NCBI RefSeq assembly: GCF_946479415.1
Contig: NZ_CAMLFY010000008.1
Location: forward strand, 14,591 to 78,590
Length of the DNA stretch: 64,000 bases
Origin: an uncultured Shinella sp.
GTDB taxonomy: Bacteria > Pseudomonadota > Alphaproteobacteria > Rhizobiales > Rhizobiaceae
Direction of reading: 5' to 3'
This document shows positions 36,696-44,832 of the stretch, in pieces. How positions within the stretch are numbered: position 1 is the stretch's first letter; each line of letters opens with the position of its first letter. The translations under genes were made by a program, and so were the position numbers. The notes beneath the pieces were generated by a model that did not search any database, was not told the origin of the DNA, and saw only the letters and a program-made list of their open reading frames with translations.

Positions 36696-37093
36696 TGCTG
36701 GCCTATATGCTCGATACAAATATCTGCATCTACGTGATGAAGACCTATCCGCCAGCCGTGCGCGAAAAGTTCAATGCGCTGGCCGAACAGCTTTGCATAT
36801 CGAGCATCACCCTTGGAGAACTTCACTATGGCGCGGAAAAATCAGCCCGTCGTGCTGAAAATTTGACCGCGATCGCGCATTTCGTGGCGCGGCTGGAGGT
36901 CCTGCCCTTCGGCGACAAGGCCGCAGCGCACTACGGGCAAGTCCGCGCCGAACTGGAGCGGGCGGGCACGCCCTGTGGTCCGCACGACATGCAGATCGGC
37001 GCCCATGCCCGCAGCGAGGGGCTGATCGTCGTCACCAACAATCTCAGGGAATTTGCCCGCATGCCGGGGCTGAGGGCCGAAAACTGGCTGTAA
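36695..37093 (+). CDS. vapC: VapC-type PIN domain ribonuclease toxin
   Basis: 132 residues. The PIN fold acidic residues are in 'YMLDTNICIYVMK' (first Asp), 'ITLGELHYGAEKS' (Glu), 'PHDMQIGAHA' (Asp) and 'VTNNLREFARMPGLRAENWL', the typical VapC C-terminus. VapC toxins cut tRNA or rRNA at single sites and are held inactive by VapB. The ATG shares its A with the last base of the vapB stop. It is convergent with corA. Confidence 0.94.
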   Translation: MLAYMLDTNICIYVMKTYPPAVREKFNALAEQLCISSITLGELHYGAEKSARRAENLTAIAHFVARLEVLPFGDKAAAHYGQVRAELERAGTPCGPHDMQIGAHARSEGLIVVTNNLREFARMPGLRAENWL

Positions 37094-37109
37094 TCGGCCC
37101 TTCGCACCG

Positions 37110-38102
37110 TCAAACCCAGCCGCGCCGCTTGAAGTAGAGATAGGGCATCAGCGCCGAGATGATCATCAGGCCGACGGCGTAGGGATAGCCGAAGTGCCAT
37201 TGCAGCTCGGGCATCAGCTCGAAGTTCATGCCATAGGCCGACGCGACCAGCGTCGGCGGCAGGAAGACCACCGAGGCGACGGTGAAGATCTTGATGATCT
37301 GGTTCTGCTCGAGATTGATCAGGCCGAGCGTCGCATCCAGCAGGAAGTTGATCTTGCCCGACAGGAACGCGGCGTGGTCGCCGAGCGAAGCGGCGTCGCG
37401 CTGCACGAGCTTCACCAGCTGGCGGATTTCCTTCGAGGGCTTGCGCGTCGGCGTTTCCAGCGCCGCGTGATAGGCGACGAGGCGGGAAATGCTGACGAGG
37501 CTTTCGCGCACGCCGCTCAAGAAGTCGCCCTTGCGGCCGAGCTGTTCGATCAGCGCCTCGAGGTCGCGCGTCTTCTTGGTGGAGGAGGCCTTCTTGCTGC
37601 GGAAGACTTCACGCGAGATGCCGTCGATCTCGTTGCCCAGCCGCTCCAGCACATCCGCCATGCGGTCGATCACGGCCTCGATGACGCCGAGCATGACATC
37701 CTCGCCGTTCTCATAGCTGTGACCGTTGCCGCGCAACGCCCGTGCGCAGAAAGTGGCGAAGGGCTTTGCATCGGCATGGCGGACCGTCACGAGCGTCGGG
37801 CCGCGCAGGATGAAGGTGATCGGCGTCTTGGCCGGCTCGTCGCTGTCGAGATTGGTCAGCGCCGTCATGGTCATGAAGGCGGCCCCGTCCTCCTGATAGA
37901 GGCGGGCGGAAAGCTCGATGTCCTCCATCTCCTCGCGCGTCGGCATGGCAATATGAAGGGCAGCCTCGACGGTCTTCACCTCTTCCGTGGACGGGTTGAG
38001 AAGGTCGTACCAGAGGGCAGGCGCGATGGCCTGTTCGATTGCGGGATTGGAAATTTCGCGCAGGCAAAAACGGTCAGCCTTGCGGGCATAGATCTGCAGC
38101 AT
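37110..38102 (-). CDS. corA: Magnesium/cobalt transporter CorA
   Basis: 330 residues from ATG 38102, which has AAGGAG at proper spacing; an upstream in-frame ATG at 38141 lacks this. The large cytoplasmic N-terminal funnel is followed by two C-terminal membrane helices with the selectivity motif 'YGMNFE' and the basic end 'YLYFKRRGWV'. CorA forms pentameric Mg2+ channels gated by cytoplasmic Mg2+. It stands alone. No magnesium riboswitch-like structure was recognised upstream. Confidence 0.95.
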   Translation of the reverse strand: MLQIYARKADRFCLREISNPAIEQAIAPALWYDLLNPSTEEVKTVEAALHIAMPTREEMEDIELSARLYQEDGAAFMTMTALTNLDSDEPAKTPITFILRGPTLVTVRHADAKPFATFCARALRGNGHSYENGEDVMLGVIEAVIDRMADVLERLGNEIDGISREVFRSKKASSTKKTRDLEALIEQLGRKGDFLSGVRESLVSISRLVAYHAALETPTRKPSKEIRQLVKLVQRDAASLGDHAAFLSGKINFLLDATLGLINLEQNQIIKIFTVASVVFLPPTLVASAYGMNFELMPELQWHFGYPYAVGLMIISALMPYLYFKRRGWV

Positions 38103-38333
38103 GCTTTGCTCCTTGGAGGGCGCTCTCGCCATCCGGAGCAAGCCGAAACGCTGCTACCGGACGGGTCGCTCGATCGCTCTCGATAGTCGACTGTCGGGGT
38201 CCATTGATCTTATCCGGGTTCAATTGGCGTCCTGTGACACCTGAGGGTGGGATGCGCCCAAAATCGTTCCGCGTCAAGCACATCCGCGGGCCGCTTGAAT
38301 CGAAATATCTCATCAACGGGGCTGATCGCTCGG

Positions 38334-38360
38334 TCAATTAAATTCGCTTTTGTTAATTGA
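38334..38360. promoter_or_regulatory. Perfect inverted repeat upstream of the MFS gene
   Basis: TCAATTAA (38334-38341) and TTAATTGA (38353-38360) are perfect 8-bp arms with an 11-nt spacer, ending 41 bases before the MFS start. The AT-rich arms and spacing suit a dimeric regulator operator. No regulator gene is adjacent, so the binder is unknown. Confidence 0.55.
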
Positions 38361-38401
38361 TGGTGCGACGTAGGTTTCGGGCACTTGATTTGGAGACGCT
38401 C

Positions 38402-39637
38402 ATGTCCGCCCCCTCTACCGTTGCGGCGCCTGCCGCGAGCCGGCCGATGCCCTGGCTCATCATCATCGCCGGCTCGCTGATTGCCGTGCTGACCTTCGGC
38501 CCGCGCTCGGCGATGGGCTTCTTCCAGCTGCCCATGCTGCAGGATACCGGTTGGGACCGCACGACCTTCGGCCTCGCCATGGCCTTCCAGAACCTAGCCT
38601 GGGGCGTCAGCCAGCCGTTCTTCGGTGCCATTGCCGACAAGTTCGGCACCTGGCGCGTGCTGCTGATCTCGGGCCTCGTCTATGCGCTCGGCCTGTTCCT
38701 CATGTCGCTTGGAACCTCGCCGCTCTGGCTGCATATCGGCGGCGGCGTGCTGGTCGGCCTCGGCGTCGGCTCCGGCTCCTTCGGCATCCTGCTGTCGTCC
38801 TTCGCGCGCAATGTCACGCCCGAGCAGCGCTCCATGGCTTTCGGCATCTGCACGGCGGCGGGGTCTGCCGGCATGTTCCTGTTTGCGCCGCTGTCGCAGG
38901 GTCTGATCAGCGCCTATGGCTGGTCGGACAGCCTCGTCTATCTCGGCATGCTGATGCTGCTCGTGCCGCTCATCGCCATTCCGCTGCGTGGCAATTCCTC
39001 ATCCGGCATCACGTCCGCCAATGAATACAAGCAGACGATCGGCGAGGCGCTCAAGGAAGCGCTCGGCCATCGCAGCTATCTTTTGCTCGTCTCCGGCTTC
39101 TTCGTCTGCGGTTATCAGGTCGCCTTCATCACCGCGCATTTCCCGGCCTATCTCGGTGACCTCGGCATCGATGCGCGCTATGCGGTGATCGCGCTGGCGC
39201 TGATCGGTTTCTTCAACATCATCGGCTCGCTCGCCGCCGGCGTCATCGGCCAGCGCTATTCGAAGCCCTATTTCCTCGCCTATATCTATCTTGCCCGCTC
39301 GGTGGCCGTCTCGGCCTTCATCCTGCTGCCGAAATCGCCGGCCTCCGTCATCATCTTCGCCATCGTCATGGGCCTGCTTTGGCTCTCCACGGTGCCGCCG
39401 ACCAACGGCCTCGTCGCCATCATGTTCGGCACGAAGCATCTCGGCCTGCTGGGCGGTATCGTCTTCCTGTCGCACCAGATCGGCTCGTTCCTCGGCGTGT
39501 GGATGGGCGGCTATCTCTACGACCAGTTCGGCACCTATGATCCGGTGTGGTGGCTCGGCGTCGCGCTCGGCATCTTCGCGGCCGCGGTGCATTGGCCGAT
39601 CCAGGAAAAGGGCGTGCCGCGTCCCGCTGTCGCCTGA
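38402..39637 (+). CDS. MFS transporter (monocarboxylate/oxalate-formate antiporter-like)
   Basis: 411 residues with about 12 membrane segments. The loop 2-3 motif reads 'GAIADKFGTWRVLLISGLVY', and the motif repeats in the second half near 'IGQRYSKPYF'. Its general look ('SAMGFFQLPMLQDTGWDRTT', 'WGVSQPFFGAIADKFG') is that of the monocarboxylate/OFA-like branch. GGAG lies 7 nt before ATG 38402. The substrate is unknown. A perfect inverted repeat upstream suggests regulated expression. Hairpins at 39653-39679 and 39720-39742 follow. Confidence 0.88.
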   Translation: MSAPSTVAAPAASRPMPWLIIIAGSLIAVLTFGPRSAMGFFQLPMLQDTGWDRTTFGLAMAFQNLAWGVSQPFFGAIADKFGTWRVLLISGLVYALGLFLMSLGTSPLWLHIGGGVLVGLGVGSGSFGILLSSFARNVTPEQRSMAFGICTAAGSAGMFLFAPLSQGLISAYGWSDSLVYLGMLMLLVPLIAIPLRGNSSSGITSANEYKQTIGEALKEALGHRSYLLLVSGFFVCGYQVAFITAHFPAYLGDLGIDARYAVIALALIGFFNIIGSLAAGVIGQRYSKPYFLAYIYLARSVAVSAFILLPKSPASVIIFAIVMGLLWLSTVPPTNGLVAIMFGTKHLGLLGGIVFLSHQIGSFLGVWMGGYLYDQFGTYDPVWWLGVALGIFAAAVHWPIQEKGVPRPAVA

Positions 39638-39719
39638 AGTCAAGGAAATGGCGCTGCCCGGCAAGTATTTCCGGGCAGCACTTCTTGCAAACCGTCACAA
39701 AAGTTTCTAAATCAAAGGC

Positions 39720-39742
39720 ACCGGCAATGCCGGTTTTGTTTT
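39720..39742 (+). terminator. Rho-independent terminator between MFS gene and nadA
   Basis: The stem ACCGGC / GCCGGT with AAT loop is followed by TTTGTTTT. A second, T-poor hairpin (GCTGCCCGG / CCGGGCAGC, 39653-39679) precedes it. Confidence 0.8.
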
Positions 39743-39747
39743 AAGGC

Positions 39748-39770
39748 TATTATGCTCATAGTGAGCAAAA
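39748..39770. promoter_or_regulatory. Putative NadQ operator upstream of nadA
   Basis: The perfect palindrome TGCTCA-TAG-TGAGCA (39753-39767) lies in an AT-rich frame (TATTA before, AAATAA after), 45 bases before the nadA start. TATTAT at 39748-39753 could be an overlapping -10 element. A NadQ-type regulator gene is in the same window (45724-46698) and NadQ is known to control nadABC in alphaproteobacteria. The match to its motif is my inference. Confidence 0.65.
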
Positions 39771-39811
39771 TAACCGCCCCGCCGGAAGCGGCGGAGGAGA
39801 GGGAGGGTTCC

Positions 39812-40891
39812 ATGACCGATCTGGTTTCGCATGCGGCAGAAGCCGCCGCCGCGCGTACGCTGACTGCCGCCGAGCGTTTCGGTGTCCTGGAAAAGCCCGA
39901 TCTCACCTTCACGCCCGAAATCGCTCGCGAGACGGAGCACCTTTATGAGAAAGTGAAGCAGTTCATCCCCGCCTTCGAATGGCCTGTCTACGCGCCCTAT
40001 GTCGCCGCCATCAACCGGCTGAAGCGCGAGCGCGGCGCCGTCATTCTGGCGCACAATTACCAGACGCCGGAAATCTTCCACTGCGTTGCCGATATCGTAG
40101 GCGATTCGCTGCAGCTTGCCCGCGATGCCGGCAAGGTCGATGCCGAGATCATCATCCAGTGCGGCGTGCATTTCATGGCCGAGACCTCGAAGCTGCTGAA
40201 CCCCGAAAAGACCGTGCTGATCCCGGATTCGCGCGCCGGCTGCTCGCTGTCGGAATCGATCACCGGCGAGGATGTGCGCCTGCTGAAGCAGCGTTACCCC
40301 GGCGTGCCCGTCGTCACCTATGTCAACACCTCGGCGGATGTGAAGGCGGAGACGGATATCTGCTGCACCTCGTCCAACGTGCTCGCCATCGTGGAAAGCC
40401 TGGAGAGCGACACCGTTCTTTGCATCCCGGACGAATATCTGGCGATGAACGTGGCCAAGCAGACCAACAAGAAGATCCTGACCTGGAAAGGCCATTGCGA
40501 GGTGCATGAGCGCTTCACGGCGGCCGAACTCTTGTCATACAAGGAAGCCCATCCCGGCATCGAGATCATCGGCCATCCGGAATGCCACCCTGATGTCATC
40601 GCCGTCTGCGATTTCGCCGGCTCGACATCGGGCATGATCAACTATGTGAAGGACAACAGGCCCTCGCGCGTGCTGCTCGTCACCGAATGCTCGATGGCGT
40701 CCAACATCCAGGCGGAACTGCCCGGCGTCGATTTCATCAAGCCCTGCAATCTCTGTCCGCACATGAAGCGCATCACGCTGCCGAAGATCCTCGACAGCCT
40801 GGTGAACATGACGGAGGAGGTTCTGGTCGATCCGGCAATCGCCGACCGCGCCCGCCTCGCCGTCGAGCGGATGGTGAATTTGAAGCAGTAG
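39812..40891 (+). CDS. nadA: Quinolinate synthase
   Basis: 359 residues from ATG 39812, preceded by GGGAGGG. It condenses iminoaspartate with dihydroxyacetone phosphate to quinolinate using a [4Fe-4S] cluster. Conserved elements are '[20 protein letters not shown]', '[20 protein letters not shown]', '[10 protein letters not shown]', '[20 protein letters not shown]', 'GHPECHPDV' and '[13 protein letters not shown]', which hold the cluster and substrate residues. First gene of the nadA-nadB-(parDE)-nadC cluster. Confidence 0.98.
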   Translation: MTDLVSHAAEAAAARTLTAAERFGVLEKPDLTFTPEIARETEHLYEKVKQFIPAFEWPVYAPYVAAINRLKRERGAVILAHNYQTPEIFHCVADIVGDSLQLARDAGKVDAEIIIQCGVHFMAETSKLLNPEKTVLIPDSRAGCSLSESITGEDVRLLKQRYPGVPVVTYVNTSADVKAETDICCTSSNVLAIVESLESDTVLCIPDEYLAMNVAKQTNKKILTWKGHCEVHERFTAAELLSYKEAHPGIEIIGHPECHPDVIAVCDFAGSTSGMINYVKDNRPSRVLLVTECSMASNIQAELPGVDFIKPCNLCPHMKRITLPKILDSLVNMTEEVLVDPAIADRARLAVERMVNLKQ

Positions 40892-40909
40892 GGAAGCGCA
40901 CGCGTCGCC

Positions 40910-41020
40910 CCACATCCCCCTGCCGGGACCTTCTCCCCGCAGGCGGGGAGAAGGGGCAGAACGGTGAGCCCATCGTTCCTTGCCCCGCTCGCGGGCAGAG
41001 GATGCCGGCAGGCAGGTGAG
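40910..41020. repeat. Hairpin-rich intergenic repeat between nadA and nadB
   Basis: It contains CCTTCTCCCCGCAGGCGGGG followed by AGAAGGGG, a strong hairpin at about 40931-40957. A downstream half, GCCCCGCTCGCGGGC, follows, and the right end (AGGTGAGGGGCA) partly mirrors the left (TGCCGGGACC). The style is close to the larger palindromic repeats of this window, but the sequence differs and only this copy is present here. The hairpin could modulate nadA/nadB transcript stability. Confidence 0.55.
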
Positions 41021-41059
41021 GGGCAAACTGGCGGGACCGAAGCGCTGGAGGAGAAAAGC

Positions 41060-42658
41060 ATGCCCATTGACAGTTTCCGCCCGCAATCCTGGAACGGCAT
41101 CGACGATATCGTCATCGTCGGCGGCGGCCTCGCCGGCCTGTTCTGCGCGCTCAAACTCGCGCCGCGTCCCGTCACGATCCTCGCTGCCGCCCCCATCGGG
41201 CAGGGCGCGTCGTCCGCCTGGGCGCAGGGCGGTATCGCGGCGGCCATGAGCCCCGGAGATACGTTCGACAAGCACGTCGCCGACACGCTGGAAGCCGGTG
41301 CCGGCATCGTCGATGAGAAGATGGCGCGCTTCATGGTCTCCGAGGGGCCGTCGCGCATTCACGACCTGCTCGATTACGGTGTGCCCTTCGACCGCGATCT
41401 CGAAGGCAAGCTGATGCTTTCGCGCGAAGCCGCCCATTCGGAGCGCCGCATCGTGCGCGTCAAGGGCGACATGGCCGGCAAGGCCATCATGGAAGCGCTC
41501 ATCGCTACCGTGCGCAACACGCCGTCGATCCGCATTCTCGAAGGCTATGTCGTCGAGGAACTCGTGCGCGAAGGCCGCTTCATTTCCGGCGTCGTTGCAA
41601 GGCCGGATGCCGGCCAGGCGAAGGGCCGCGTGCATTTCCCGGCGCGCGCCGTGGTGCTCTGCTCGGGCGGCGTCGGTCACCTTTTCGCGGTCACCACCAA
41701 TCCGTGGCAGGCCTGCGGGCAGGGCGTCGGTATGGCCGCGCGCGCGGGTGCCATTATCGCCGATCCGGAATTCGTGCAGTTCCACCCGACCGCCATCAAT
41801 ATCGGTCGCGACCCCGCACCGCTCGCCACCGAGGCACTGCGCGGCGATGGCGCCCATCTCGTGAATTCCGCCGGCCACCGCTTCATGCTCGATATCCACG
41901 AGGATGCCGAACTCGCCCCGCGCGACATCGTCTCCCGCGGCGTCTTCGCCGAAGTGCAGGCCGGCCGCGGCGCCTTTCTCGATTGCACCAAGGCCGTCGG
42001 CGCGCATTTCCCGGACATGTTCCCGACGGTCTACGCCTCCTGCAAAGCCGCCGGCATCGATCCGATTACGCAACCGATCCCCGTCGTGCCCGCCGTGCAT
42101 TACCACATGGGCGGCGTGCTGACGGATGCCGAGGGGCGCACCTCGATCGACGGTCTCTGGGCTGCCGGCGAAGTCACCTCCACCGGCGTGCACGGCGCCA
42201 ATCGCCTTGCCTCCAATTCGCTGCTCGAAGCCGTCGTCTTCGCCGCCCGTATCGCCGAAAACATCAAGGGCATCCTGCCGGAGCCGAAGATCAACGACTG
42301 GGGCAAGAATGCCGGCGAGAGCGACGACCTGGTGACCATCGAGGACAGCGCTGCGCTGAAGCGCCTGCGCCGCATCATGAGCGACCACGTCGGCGTCGTC
42401 AGGACCCGTGAAGGCTTGAAGGTGGCAATCCGCGAGATCGCCACGCTGGAGCGTGAAAACAGCCGCATGCGCTTCCACAACATCGTCACGACCGCCAAGC
42501 TCATCGCGACGGGCGCCTACCTGCGCGAAGAAAGCCGCGGCGGCCACTATCGCTCCGATTTTCCCGAGCAGAAGGCCAACTGGAAACACCGCACCTTCAT
42601 CACGCTCGCTGAAGCTGACAAGGTTGTGGCGGAACTCTCGGAAACGGCGGCGGCATGA
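41060..42658 (+). CDS. nadB: L-aspartate oxidase
   Basis: 532 residues from ATG 41060 with GGAGGAG upstream. The FAD-binding N-terminus '[20 protein letters not shown]' is followed by '[13 protein letters not shown]', '[15 protein letters not shown]', '[13 protein letters not shown]', '[13 protein letters not shown]' and '[20 protein letters not shown]', all typical of NadB. It oxidises L-aspartate to iminoaspartate for NadA. The product directly precedes a parDE pair whose promoter begins at the nadB stop. Confidence 0.98.
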   Translation: MPIDSFRPQSWNGIDDIVIVGGGLAGLFCALKLAPRPVTILAAAPIGQGASSAWAQGGIAAAMSPGDTFDKHVADTLEAGAGIVDEKMARFMVSEGPSRIHDLLDYGVPFDRDLEGKLMLSREAAHSERRIVRVKGDMAGKAIMEALIATVRNTPSIRILEGYVVEELVREGRFISGVVARPDAGQAKGRVHFPARAVVLCSGGVGHLFAVTTNPWQACGQGVGMAARAGAIIADPEFVQFHPTAINIGRDPAPLATEALRGDGAHLVNSAGHRFMLDIHEDAELAPRDIVSRGVFAEVQAGRGAFLDCTKAVGAHFPDMFPTVYASCKAAGIDPITQPIPVVPAVHYHMGGVLTDAEGRTSIDGLWAAGEVTSTGVHGANRLASNSLLEAVVFAARIAENIKGILPEPKINDWGKNAGESDDLVTIEDSAALKRLRRIMSDHVGVVRTREGLKVAIREIATLERENSRMRFHNIVTTAKLIATGAYLREESRGGHYRSDFPEQKANWKHRTFITLAEADKVVAELSETAAA

Positions 42659-42699
42659 GGATTGGCAAAAATTGACAATCCACCGTTCAGCGCTAGAAT
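42659..42699 (+). promoter_or_regulatory. Internal promoter and operator of parDE
   Basis: TTGACA (42672-42677), 16 nt, TAGAAT (42694-42699) is a near-consensus sigma-70 promoter ending 20 bases before parD. Inverted repeat GGATTG (42659-42664) / CAATCC (42676-42681) overlaps the -35 box, a fitting ParD autorepression site. It begins right after the nadB stop and can also drive nadC. Confidence 0.65.
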
Positions 42700-42718
42700 C
42701 ACGGCAAAGGATCAAGCC

Positions 42719-42976
42719 ATGCCGACACTGAATGTGAGCCTGACATCGGAATTTGCCGATTTCGTCGAGGATGCCGTTGCAAGCGGCTCCTATGTTTCGG
42801 CGAGCGAAGTCGTACGCGATGCGCTGCGCCTGATGCGACAGGACCAAGAGAGCGAGGCGGCGAAGCTTGCTCTCTTGCGCAAAGCCGTCGATGCCGGTCT
42901 GGTGCAGTCGGAGCAGGGTGAGTTTTCCGAGCGTTCCGTCAACGATATCTTTGCCGCGGCCGTTCGTCAGGCATGA
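42719..42976 (+). CDS. parD: ParD-type ribbon-helix-helix antitoxin
   Basis: 85 residues from ATG 42719. The N-terminal RHH strand and helices read 'TLNVSLTSEFADFVEDAVAS' and 'GSYVSASEVVRDALRLM', the classical ParD pattern. The C-terminal half ('ALLRKAVDAGLVQSEQGEFS') should bind the toxin. The stop overlaps parE by ATGA. It has its own sigma-70-like promoter with inverted repeat. It lies inside the nad cluster, between nadB and nadC. Confidence 0.94.
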   Translation: MPTLNVSLTSEFADFVEDAVASGSYVSASEVVRDALRLMRQDQESEAAKLALLRKAVDAGLVQSEQGEFSERSVNDIFAAAVRQA

Positions 42977-43344
42977 TCGTTCGCCTGACGCGGGAGGCCG
43001 GGCAAGATCTCGCCGAGATCGCGCGCTACACGGTCGAGACCTTCGGGGCGGAACAGGCCATGCGCTATGCTGCCCTGATCGAACAAGGGCTTGTCCTTTT
43101 GGCGGAGGATCCACAACGCCCCGCTTCGCGCAGCCGCGACGAATTGCGGCCGGGCGTGCGCTCTCTTCATCTGTCCCGCGCTGCTGCCCGTCGTCATGCG
43201 GCGTCGCATATTCTCTACTATCACATTGCCGCGCGCGCGGACGGAGCGCAGGATGTCGTCATCCTGCGTGTGTTGCACGAGCGCATGGAGCCGCTGAAGC
43301 GGCTTGTCGATGCCAACAGCCCCGAAAAGGATCAGCAGCCATGA
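42973..43344 (+). CDS. parE: ParE-type toxin (RelE/ParE fold)
   Basis: 123 residues. 'IVRLTREAGQDLAEIARYTV' with the following helix pair, 'LAEDPQRPASRSRDELRPGV' and 'HILYYHIAARADGAQDVVIL' followed by 'RVLHERMEP' are the canonical ParE strand/helix elements. ParE toxins poison gyrase; ribosome-dependent RelE action is the alternative. It overlaps parD upstream and nadC downstream (ATGA at 43341-43344). This is a rare case where a toxin stop codon is fused to the start of a biosynthetic gene. The last residues ('DANSPEKDQQP') look like an added tail. Confidence 0.92.
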   Translation: MIVRLTREAGQDLAEIARYTVETFGAEQAMRYAALIEQGLVLLAEDPQRPASRSRDELRPGVRSLHLSRAAARRHAASHILYYHIAARADGAQDVVILRVLHERMEPLKRLVDANSPEKDQQP

Positions 43345-44246
43345 CCACCTCCTATCTCCCCGTCCTTTCTCCCCTGATGGTGGAAGACCAGGTGCGCGCG
43401 GCGCTTGCCGAGGATCTGGGCCGGGCCGGCGATATCACCAGTCAGGCGACGATCGGGCCGGACATGAAGGCGACGGCCGAGCTGAACGCGCGCGAGCATG
43501 GCGTCATGGCCGGGCTCGATCTGGCGCGCGAGGCGTTCCGGCTGATGGATCCCACAATCCGTTTCGAGGCCTTCGTGAAGGATGGCGACAAGCTCACGCC
43601 CGGCACGGTTATCGCGAAAGTCTCGGGACCGGCGCGGGCGGTGCTGTCGGCCGAGCGGGTGGCGCTGAACTTCCTCATGCATCTCTGCGGCGTCGCGACC
43701 CACACGGCGCGTTTTGCCGAGGAGATCGCGCACACGCCGGCAAAGGTCTGCTGCACGCGGAAAACCATTCCGGGGCTGAGGGCGCTGGAGAAATATGCCG
43801 TGCGTATGGGCGGCGGCTCGTCGCACCGTTACGGGCTCGACGACGCCATCCTCATCAAGGACAACCACATCGCGGTGGCGGCCGGCGTCGAAGGCGCGAT
43901 CCGCTCGGCGCGCGCCTTTGCCGGCCATCTCGTGAAGGTCGAGGTCGAGGTGACGACGCTGGAAGAGCTGGAGGAGGCGCTTGAGGCGCAGCCGGACGTG
44001 ATCCTGCTCGACAATATGGGGCCGGAACTCCTGCGCCGGGCCGTCGAGATCAACCGCGATTGCGCCGGCCTGACGGACGAGGCCTATGCCGCGGATGCGC
44101 GTCGGGTGAAGCTCGAGGCTTCCGGCAATGTCAATCTTCTGACGGTCCGGGCGATTGCCGAGACCGGCGTCGACTATATCTCGACCTCCAAGATCACCAT
44201 GGCGGCACCGACGCTCGACATCGGCCTCGATATCGTGGTGCGCTGA
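43341..44246 (+). CDS. nadC: Nicotinate-nucleotide pyrophosphorylase (carboxylating)
   Basis: 301 residues. NadC converts quinolinate and PRPP to nicotinate mononucleotide. Conserved elements are 'RAALAEDLGRAGDITSQATI', 'CCTRKTIPGLRALEKYAVRM', 'GGGSSHRYGLDDAILIKDNH', 'VEVEVTTLEELEEAL', 'ILLDNMGPE', 'KLEASGNVNLLTVRAIAETG' and 'ISTSKITM'. The ATG lies in the parE stop (ATGA), so nadC translation is coupled with the toxin gene. A much longer in-frame extension upstream is out of frame with parE content and is not used. Confidence 0.97.
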   Translation: MTTSYLPVLSPLMVEDQVRAALAEDLGRAGDITSQATIGPDMKATAELNAREHGVMAGLDLAREAFRLMDPTIRFEAFVKDGDKLTPGTVIAKVSGPARAVLSAERVALNFLMHLCGVATHTARFAEEIAHTPAKVCCTRKTIPGLRALEKYAVRMGGGSSHRYGLDDAILIKDNHIAVAAGVEGAIRSARAFAGHLVKVEVEVTTLEELEEALEAQPDVILLDNMGPELLRRAVEINRDCAGLTDEAYAADARRVKLEASGNVNLLTVRAIAETGVDYISTSKITMAAPTLDIGLDIVVR

Positions 44247-44307
44247 GGGGAACACCCCGAAGAACGATGCGTTCCGGTTCCATGGCCAATCATGGAAAGG
44301 ACGCATC

Positions 44308-44829
44308 ATGTGGAAGATTGTAACGCTCGCGACGATGGCCGGCACGCTCGCCGCATTCGCGACGCCCGCGCTTGCCCAGCAGGCGAAGAATACGGCCGAG
44401 GCGAATTTCGTCGATCTCAAGGGCAAGGAGACCGGCCGGGCGCATCTGACGGCGGGCAATGACGGTGTGCTCTTCGAGGTCGAGATATCAGGCCTCGAGC
44501 CGCGCAAGTGGGTGGCGCTGCACATTCACGAGACGGGCAAGTGCGATCATGAGCATGGCAACAAGGCGGCCGGCGGCCATTTCAATCCGGGCAAGAAGGA
44601 GCACGGCTTCATCGCGGCCGATGGCCCGCATGCCGGCGATCTGCCGAACCAGTATGTGGCTGATGATGGCGTGATGCGGGCGCAGATCTATTCGACGATG
44701 GTGCGGCTCGACGATCCCGAGCGCGGCATTCGCGGGCGTGCGTTGATCGTGCATGCCGGCTCGGACGACTATCGTACCGACCCGGCCGGCGGCGCGGGCG
44801 ATCGCATCGCCTGCGCCGTGATCGAATAA
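44308..44829 (+). CDS. sodC: Periplasmic Cu,Zn superoxide dismutase family protein
   Basis: 173 residues with signal peptide MWKIVTLATMAGTLAAFATP cleaved after ALA. Copper/zinc ligands are 'ALHIHETGKC' (two His), 'GGHFNPGKKEHG' (bridging His region), 'GPHAGDLPN' (Zn His) and 'IVHAGSDDY' (last Cu His). The Cys pair 'GKCDHE' / 'IACAVIE' should form the structural disulfide. The catalytic Arg of SodC is expected near the C-terminus ('GDRIACAVIE') and is present. It dismutates periplasmic superoxide. GGAAAGG lies ahead of the ATG. Confidence 0.94.
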   Translation: MWKIVTLATMAGTLAAFATPALAQQAKNTAEANFVDLKGKETGRAHLTAGNDGVLFEVEISGLEPRKWVALHIHETGKCDHEHGNKAAGGHFNPGKKEHGFIAADGPHAGDLPNQYVADDGVMRAQIYSTMVRLDDPERGIRGRALIVHAGSDDYRTDPAGGAGDRIACAVIE

Positions 44830-44832
44830 GCC

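Noticed and set aside
40535..43114. An 859-codon open frame on the minus strand
   Set aside because: It spans the antisense of nadA, the repeat, nadB and parD, which cannot be one real gene.
42867..43340. A long N-terminal extension of NadC
   Set aside because: The extra codons overlap parD/parE in another frame, lack homology to NadC, and the ATGA overlap at 43341 gives the canonical start.
44830..44832. A terminator between sodC and the MscS gene
   Set aside because: The convergent stops are 3 bases apart and no hairpin with T-run was found.
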